From positions 8,432,001-8,496,000 of the forward strand of contig NZ_CP109013.1 of NCBI RefSeq assembly GCF_036226745.1: a stretch of DNA of 64,000 nt, given 5' to 3'. The notes beneath the pieces were generated by a model, which was not told the DNA's origin, did no database searches, and worked only from the letters and a program-made list of their open reading frames with translations. This DNA comes from Streptomyces sp. NBC_00683 (GTDB lineage: Bacteria; Actinomycetota; Actinomycetes; Streptomycetales; Streptomycetaceae). Every line of letters begins with the position of its first letter. The first letter of the stretch is position 1. Positions 58,678-64,000 of this stretch are shown piece by piece. The translations under genes were made by a program, and so were the position numbers.

Positions 58678-61031
58678 CAGGAGTTCTCCGTTGTCAAGGA
58701 CAGCGCCTCGCCCGCGGCGTCCGCCCGGACCATCGAGCCGTCGGGGATATCGCCGGTGAGGAGGGCGCGGGCCAGGGGCTGGACGAGCAGGCGGTCGACC
58801 GCCTGCTCGAGGAAGCGGGCGCCGGCGCGGCGGTCGGTGCCGTGGCGCAGGAGCAGCGCGCGGCCGGCGGGGGTGAGGGTCAGGGTGACGGCGCGGGCGG
58901 CAAGCCGGGCATGAACCCGGTCCAGGAGCTTGTCGAGGACGGGGTGCAGATCAGCCTCGGACAGTGGGGAGAAGACGACGATCCGGCCCATCCGGCCCAG
59001 GAGTTCGGGACGCAAGTACTGGCGCAGGGCGTCGAAGACCCGCTGGTGCGCAGGGTCGGTAGACCCGGGCCCGGCGGAGGACGAGCCCTCCCGCCCGGCG
59101 GGCACAGACCCGTCGCCCCGGGGTGCGACACCGGCCGGCGACGCCCCTGCGAATCCGAAGTCACCGGCCCGCCGCGAAACCGCCCCCGACCCCAGATTCG
59201 ACGTAAGGATCACCACCGCCTCCGAGAATTGCACCCGCCGCCCCCGCGAATCCGTCAGCTGACCCTCGTCGCAGATCTGCAGCAGCACGTCGAGGACCTC
59301 CGGATGCGCCTTCTCGACCTCGTCGAAGAGCACCACACTCTGCGGATGATCTCGGAGCGGGCCGCTCAGCTGCCGCTCGCGGTCATGCCCTATGTAGCCC
59401 GGCGGAGCGCCTAGCAGGCGCGAGATCGCATGCCGCTCCTTGTACTCGGACAGGTCGATGCGCACCAGCCGCCGCTCGTCGGCGTAGAGGAACTCGGCCA
59501 GTGCCTTGGCCAGTTCCGTCTTCCCCGTGCCGGTCGGCCCCGCGAAGAGCAGCACCCCCACCGGCCGCCGCGGATCGCCCAGCCCCGACCGCCCGGTGCG
59601 CACCGCCTCGGCCACAGCCCGCACGGCCTCGTCCTGCCCGACCACGCAGCGACGCAGCTGCTCCTCCATGGCCAGCAGCCGCTCCGCCTCCCCCCGTGCC
59701 ACCTGCTGCAACGGCAGCAGGGCCCGTTCGGCAACGACCGCCGCCACCTCGTCCCGGCCGATCCGCAGCGCCGGCTCCGGCGCGGCGTCCGGGCTCAGCG
59801 TTCGGATACGGGCCGCAGCGCACGCCTGGTCGAGGGCGTCGATGGCCTTGTCCGGCAGCCGCTGATCGGGCAGGTGCCGGATGGTCAGATCCACGGCCGC
59901 CGCCACCGCCCCCGGCTCGATGCGCACGCCGTGGTGCGCGATGAACGATTCCGCGACGCCGGTGAGAATCGCCACCGCCTCGTCCCGGTCCGGCTCGTCG
60001 ACCCAGACGACCTCGAAACGCCGCTGCAGCGCCGGGTCGTCCTCGATATCGCGACGGTATTCGCCGGGCGTCGTGGCCCCGATGCACCGCAGCTCGCCCC
60101 GGGCCAGCGCGGGCTTGAGGATATTGGCGGCGTCGCTCACCCCGCGTCCGCCGACCCGCAGGACGGTGTGCAGTTCGTCGATGAAGAGGATCACTTCCGG
60201 CGCGGCCCGCGCCTCATCCAGCACCGCTTGCATCCGCTCTTCGAATTCCCCGCGGTATTTCGTGCCCGCCACCAGAGCCGACATCGACAGTTCAACGATC
60301 CGCGCCCCGGCCAGCTCGGCGGGCGCGCCGGGCGAGGCCAGCCGCTGGGCGAGGCCTTCGACGATGCCGGTCTTGCCGGTGCCGGCATGGCCGACGAGGA
60401 CGGCGTTGGCCTTGCGCTGGCGGACAAGGATACGGGCGAGGGTGCGCAGTTCGGCGCCTCGGCCGATGAGCGCCGACAGTTTGCCCGCACGGGCCAGGGC
60501 ACTCAAGTCCCGTCCGTATAGGTCGAGATGCGGAGTGTCGGGTGCCGCGGGGAAGAACACCGCGGGCGCGTCGCTGATCCCGTACGACTTCAGCACGTTG
60601 CGTCCCATGGGCGTGAGCTCGTCGAGTACGGACCGCAGCAGATGTACGGCGTCGGCCTTCTCCGGGCCGGCCAGCTCCGTGGCGCGGCGGAAGGCCCGGC
60701 GCGCGGCACGACTCAGCTGGCGTTCGCCCCCAACTGCGCCGCCCTCGACGGCGAGGGCCTCGCGCAGACTCCGGCGCAGACGGCGCGGGCTGATCCCGGC
60801 CCGGGCGAAGCACTCCGTGACGCGCTGGGCGTCGGCTTCTATCGGCCGTCGCAGAGCTGGCTCCTGCTGACGGCGCGCGAGGATCTCCGGCAAGTCAGGA
60901 CGGCACAACGTGCCTATCCTCACCAGCAGATGATCGGGCTCCACTTCGGCCGCCCGGCCGGAACGCGCCTCGACAAGGGCCCGGGCCAGCACGAACAGCG
61001 CGCTGTCGGCGTAGCTGGCGTCCCCGCTCAC
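58677..61031 (-). CDS. Clp/Hsp100-type double AAA+ ATPase
   Basis: A protein of 784 residues. The N-terminal Clp_N-like helical domain covers residues 1-150. AAA+ domain 1 has Walker A GHAGTGKT (214-221), Walker B VILFIDELHT (about 280-289) and sensor/arginine finger DPALQRRFEVV. AAA+ domain 2 has Walker A GPTGTGKT (498-505), Walker B VVLFDEVEKAHPEV and ILTSNLGSG. The linker between the two ATPase domains (residues 410-465) is short, without the long coiled-coil M-domain of ClpB, so it is closer to ClpC/ClpV architecture. I see no clear ClpP-binding IGF-type loop. Residues 630-662 are a G/S/P-rich insertion. It is likely a substrate-specific unfoldase working with the co-encoded kinase and WD40 proteins. 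Confidence 0.95.
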   Translation of the reverse strand: MSGDASYADSALFVLARALVEARSGRAAEVEPDHLLVRIGTLCRPDLPEILARRQQEPALRRPIEADAQRVTECFARAGISPRRLRRSLREALAVEGGAVGGERQLSRAARRAFRRATELAGPEKADAVHLLRSVLDELTPMGRNVLKSYGISDAPAVFFPAAPDTPHLDLYGRDLSALARAGKLSALIGRGAELRTLARILVRQRKANAVLVGHAGTGKTGIVEGLAQRLASPGAPAELAGARIVELSMSALVAGTKYRGEFEERMQAVLDEARAAPEVILFIDELHTVLRVGGRGVSDAANILKPALARGELRCIGATTPGEYRRDIEDDPALQRRFEVVWVDEPDRDEAVAILTGVAESFIAHHGVRIEPGAVAAAVDLTIRHLPDQRLPDKAIDALDQACAAARIRTLSPDAAPEPALRIGRDEVAAVVAERALLPLQQVARGEAERLLAMEEQLRRCVVGQDEAVRAVAEAVRTGRSGLGDPRRPVGVLLFAGPTGTGKTELAKALAEFLYADERRLVRIDLSEYKERHAISRLLGAPPGYIGHDRERQLSGPLRDHPQSVVLFDEVEKAHPEVLDVLLQICDEGQLTDSRGRRVQFSEAVVILTSNLGSGAVSRRAGDFGFAGASPAGVAPRGDGSVPAGREGSSSAGPGSTDPAHQRVFDALRQYLRPELLGRMGRIVVFSPLSEADLHPVLDKLLDRVHARLAARAVTLTLTPAGRALLLRHGTDRRAGARFLEQAVDRLLVQPLARALLTGDIPDGSMVRADAAGEALSLTTENS

Positions 61032-61329
61032 GGCGCACCGCCATCGCTTGCGACCATCAGTTCCCAGTCCAGGTCCCGCATCAGCACGCTGCCGTCCGCG
61101 CCGCCCGACAGCAGGTAGCGGTCGTCCGGCGTCAGCGTCAGCACGTAGATGTCCTCCTTATGCCCTTCCCACGTCCGGACGTGCCGTCCAGCGGCGGTCT
61201 CCCAGACATGCACGCCCCCTTCGGTATCCCCGCAAACGCGAACAGCCCATCCGAGTTCAGCCGCGCCGTCCACACCGCGTCCTCGTCGTCCCGCTCCTTA
61301 CCGAGCCCCCGGACGAACTCCCCGGTCAC
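61028..61329 (-). pseudogene. Short WD40-repeat gene with frameshift
   Basis: The first frame, from the GTG at 61329 (TGEFVRGLGKERDDEDAVWT, ARLNSDGLFAFAG), shifts by one base near 61235 to GDTEGGVHVWETAAGRHVRT and WEGHKEDIYVLTLTPDDRYL. It ends LSGGADGSVLMRDLDWELMV at a TGA overlapping the Clp ATG (ATGA). It would encode about 1.5-2 WD repeats. The coupling to the Clp start suggests the C-terminal frame is still meaningful; the shift is either a mutation or a sequence error. Confidence 0.7.
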
Positions 61330-61353
61330 GCGTCCGTCACCCCGGCATCAGGC

Positions 61354-64000
61354 TTACATGAACGGGTCGAGATCGTCGTAGTCGAAGGCGTGATCGGTGT
61401 GCGGCCGGTAGTCGTTTCCACGTACGTGGCGGAGGAAGTCCTGGGGAATTTCCAGTTGGTGATTCTCGAAGTAGTGGATCGAGTCGGTTCGCCAGACCCA
61501 CACTCCGTCCGTATGCAAGGACGGCCCGCCAGGGATGTACTCCTTCTGGTCGAGCAGGTCGAGGATGCCCGACATGTAGTCCATCGCCGCGAACTTTTCG
61601 GTCTTCATGTATGCGATGACCTGGGCCCGGTCCTTGAGCACGTGCCCCGTACGGGCTTCATGGATGGAGGGGAGGTGCTGCAGCCACCCTTCGTACATCT
61701 GCCGGTACAGCCCGACCGGCTTCAGCTTCGTGTTCGCCCGCTCCGGTTCAGGGTTCGCGGTGACGGTGCGCAGGGCCTCGCGTGCATCCCTTCGGGAGGG
61801 TGCCGCGGGGGCGGTCGCCAGGCGGTGGAGCTGGGCACGTACGCCGTCGGGCCGCAACCAGCCGTAGCCAGCGTCGCGCAGACGGCCGAGCAGGGTGTCC
61901 ACATCGCGGTCGGTCAACGGTGTCGGGTGCCAGGCGAGGAAGGTCTCCACGTGCGACAACGCGGCGTCGTCCCAGTCAGCCGGTTCGCGTGCGGCCAGTT
62001 CCCAGTCGAGTTCCCAGAGCTGAACGGTGCCGTCCTGATCGCCGGAGAGGGCGAAACGGCCGTCGGGCGTCAAGGCGACGCTGGACACACTTGTCCGGTG
62101 ACCTTCGAGGACGCGAATGCAGCGTCCACTCTCCACATCCCAGACGCGGACGAGGGAATCGCTGTGGCCGGACACCGCGAAACGGCCGTCCACGCTGAGC
62201 TGGACGGCGTTCGCCCGGCCCCCCTGCTCGTCGAATACCCGCACGCATCGTCCGCTCGCCGTGTCCCACAGCCGGATGGTCCGCTCGCTGGAGAGTACGG
62301 TTCGTTGATCAGCACTCAGGCACACTGATGTCAGCTGCTCGGCGTGCCCCCGCAAGGTCAGCAGGCCCTGTCCGCTGTCCAGGTCCCACAACTGTACGGA
62401 ATTGGCGGCGTATCCGTGGTGGGCGACGAGGCGCTCGCCATCCGTGGCTCCGGCCGTGTCCGCCTGTCCGCGCTCGGCCACCAGCGTCATCGGCAGTCGG
62501 CCGCTCTCGAGGTCCCAGAAACGGATCATGTTCCCCGATGCGCCGACCAGGGCCGAGCGGCCGTCGGGGCTGAACCGCATCCACAAAACCCCGTGGCGGT
62601 GCCCGTCCAGGACACGCAGGCACTCGCCGTCATCGGCGCGCCACAGCCGTACGGTGCCGTCCTGGCATCCGGACAGCACATACCGCCCGTCGGCGCTCAG
62701 CCGGACCGACTGGACATTGTGGTGGGAGCGACCGCCGAGGACGCGGATGCACGCTCCGCTTTCGAGGTCCCACAGTCTTGCCGTCCCGTCGCTGCCGGCG
62801 GTCACGGCGATCCGGCCGTCCCCGGACACGTCGACCGAGTTGAGGTGGCGGTCATGGGCACGAAGCGTCCTGACCCGCCAAGCGGACCGCAGGGCTACGC
62901 GGACCGTTGAGCGACCCAGGGCCCGCCATGCGGACAGGAGTTCGGGATCTCTTTCGAATCCGGGGGTGTTCCTTGCCTGCGTGAGCAGATCGAGTGCGTG
63001 CACGTACCGGCTGGACGCGCGTGCCTGCTCCGCCTCCGATGCCAGATCCGCCACCTGGGCCCTCAGCCGGCTCACCTCGCCGTGCGCCCGCGGCCGGCTC
63101 GGCAGCAGCACGCTGGAGTGCCTTCCCGGCAGTTCCCAGGTGCGGTGGCTATCCCCTTCCACGGAGACCGCGTGCCGTCCGTCCGGGCTCAGCGTGACCG
63201 CGAGCGGCTCGCTCTCCAGACCCTCGAAGGTCCGCAGGCAGCGGCCGGTTTCCAGCTCCCAGAAGCGGATGCTCTTGTCCCGTCCGCCGCTGACCGCATG
63301 CCGGCCGTCGGTACTCAGCGACACCGCCGACGCTGTCGTGGAGTGTCCGCTGAGCGTGCGCACGCACGTGCCGCTGTCGATGTCCCAGACCTGGATCTTC
63401 CCGTCGGAACCGCTCGTGATGGCTGACGCGCCGTCCGGGCTGATGCCCATCGGCTCGGAGAATCCGGAGCCGCGCAGAACATGCCGGAGCCGTCCGGCGG
63501 ACAGGTCCCACAGCCGCACCGTGGCACCCTCGGTTCCGCCCAGGCCCCCGGACGCCAGTGCCCAGCGCGCGTCATCGCTCACCACGAGCGTTCGCCCGTG
63601 CTCCTCCGGGCCTTCGAGAGCGGTTCGGCCTTGGCCGGAGTGGAATTCCCAGGAAAAGATCTTCCCGTAGGACGTTGCGCACAGTGCCAGACTGGCGTCG
63701 CCACTCAAGCGCACCTGGCGGATCGCGCCCAGGGTGGGCCGCCCCTCCAGGAAAGGGATGGTTGCGCGGCCCAGGCAGCGACCCTCGGCCAGGTCCCAGA
63801 ACCCCACGACCTCGTCAGCGCCTCCGGAGAGGGCGAAACGCCCGTCCGCGCTCACGTCGACGTAGCGGATCTCGCGTTCGTGCCCTTCGATGGCCACCAG
63901 ACACTTCCCGCTCCGGATGTCCCACAGCCGCAGCATGCCGTCACGGCCCCCGACGAACGCGAACCGCAGGTCGGGAGTGAGCCGTAGCGCGGTCCGATAG
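61354..64000 (-). CDS. WD40-repeat protein, N-terminus outside window
   Basis: At least 881 residues; the frame is open to the right edge, upstream of an ATG at 63936. Two WD40 arrays are visible: residues about 1-280 (LRLWDIRSGKCLVAIEGHER, IQVWDIDSGTCVRTLSGHST) and 370-650 (ARLWDLESGACIRVLGG, VRVWDVESGRCIRVLEGHRT). A helical linker in between (VADLASEAEQARASSRYVHA) may mediate contact. Then comes a C-terminal region of about 200 residues (ADWDDAALSHVETFLAWHPT, LYRQMYEGWLQHLPSIHEAR, SLHTDGVWVWRTDSIHYFEN) not found in simple WD40 proteins. It would act as a multi-partner scaffold or sensor for the kinase/Clp pair. Confidence 0.92.
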   Translation of the reverse strand, partial: YRTALRLTPDLRFAFVGGRDGMLRLWDIRSGKCLVAIEGHEREIRYVDVSADGRFALSGGADEVVGFWDLAEGRCLGRATIPFLEGRPTLGAIRQVRLSGDASLALCATSYGKIFSWEFHSGQGRTALEGPEEHGRTLVVSDDARWALASGGLGGTEGATVRLWDLSAGRLRHVLRGSGFSEPMGISPDGASAITSGSDGKIQVWDIDSGTCVRTLSGHSTTASAVSLSTDGRHAVSGGRDKSIRFWELETGRCLRTFEGLESEPLAVTLSPDGRHAVSVEGDSHRTWELPGRHSSVLLPSRPRAHGEVSRLRAQVADLASEAEQARASSRYVHALDLLTQARNTPGFERDPELLSAWRALGRSTVRVALRSAWRVRTLRAHDRHLNSVDVSGDGRIAVTAGSDGTARLWDLESGACIRVLGGRSHHNVQSVRLSADGRYVLSGCQDGTVRLWRADDGECLRVLDGHRHGVLWMRFSPDGRSALVGASGNMIRFWDLESGRLPMTLVAERGQADTAGATDGERLVAHHGYAANSVQLWDLDSGQGLLTLRGHAEQLTSVCLSADQRTVLSSERTIRLWDTASGRCVRVFDEQGGRANAVQLSVDGRFAVSGHSDSLVRVWDVESGRCIRVLEGHRTSVSSVALTPDGRFALSGDQDGTVQLWELDWELAAREPADWDDAALSHVETFLAWHPTPLTDRDVDTLLGRLRDAGYGWLRPDGVRAQLHRLATAPAAPSRRDAREALRTVTANPEPERANTKLKPVGLYRQMYEGWLQHLPSIHEARTGHVLKDRAQVIAYMKTEKFAAMDYMSGILDLLDQKEYIPGGPSLHTDGVWVWRTDSIHYFENHQLEIPQDFLRHVRGNDYRPHTDHAFDYDDLDPFM

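Noticed and set aside
57337..64000. Type VI secretion locus, because of the Clp, FHA and kinase set.
   Set aside because: No tube, sheath, baseplate or membrane-complex gene is visible in the window; the Clp alone does not prove ClpV.
1..64000. Biosynthetic gene cluster (polyketide, peptide, terpene).
   Set aside because: No synthase, synthetase, cyclase or precursor peptide gene was recognised; the LAL regulator and methyltransferase alone are not sufficient.

Overview
The window is GC-rich actinobacterial DNA and is almost certainly from a Streptomyces. The evidence is strong G/C bias at third codon positions, GTG starts, a WhiB-like protein, a mycothiol-dependent isomerase family protein, a large LuxR (LAL) regulator and transposase families typical of that genus. 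The density of broken insertion sequences, orphan hypothetical genes and truncated integrases points to an accessory region such as a chromosome arm, integrated element or large plasmid. No rRNA, tRNA, CRISPR array or telomere was recognised.

Layout. 1-8.6 kb: a transposase fragment, a cupin/GlxA divergent pair, a SnoaL-like protein, a decayed IS5-type element, an MDMPI-family enzyme, a dehydrogenase fragment beside a shikimate/quinate dehydrogenase, and two hypotheticals. 8.6-16.6 kb: an intact IS110 recombinase with a likely bridge-RNA flank, a lipoprotein, small hypotheticals, an IS701 relic and a serine resolvase. 16.8-25.8 kb: the best preserved metabolic block, with two paralogous small secreted proteins, then a LAL regulator divergent from an AraC regulator that heads a co-directional run of three alpha/beta hydrolases, a Dps-like ferritin and an MBL-fold hydrolase. 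25.8-31 kb: a tyrosine recombinase locus interrupted by an in-frame TGA, an SMI1/KNR4 gene, a MITE and a frameshifted IS1380. 31-35.5 kb: a three-gene ABC exporter-like operon next to a 36-bp perfect palindrome. 35.5-53.4 kb: a graveyard of ISL3, IS5, IS630, IS3 and IS110 fragments with islands of small genes (methyltransferase, DUF4333, GNAT, histidine phosphatase, ankyrin, SMI1/KNR4, pyrE). 53.5-57.3 kb: an anchored beta-propeller protein, a frameshifted helix-turn-helix gene and a WhiB-like factor. 57.3-64 kb: a minus-strand operon encoding a WD40-repeat protein (running off the right edge), a short second WD40 gene, a Clp-type double AAA+ ATPase and an FHA/zinc-ribbon Ser/Thr kinase.

How the genes work together. 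The most interesting unit is the WD40-Clp-FHA kinase operon. Its overlapping stop and start codons imply that a sensor/scaffold, a protein remodelling motor and a phospho-signalling kinase are produced together. The second unit is the LAL/AraC-flanked hydrolase-Dps-MBL run, which looks like a regulated stress or detoxification locus. Much of the remaining sequence records mobile element turnover: a dispersed 29-bp repeat in five places (two copies bracketing a histidine phosphatase), a MITE derived from an IS whose truncated parent lies 15 kb away, and several transposases carrying in-frame TAG codons.
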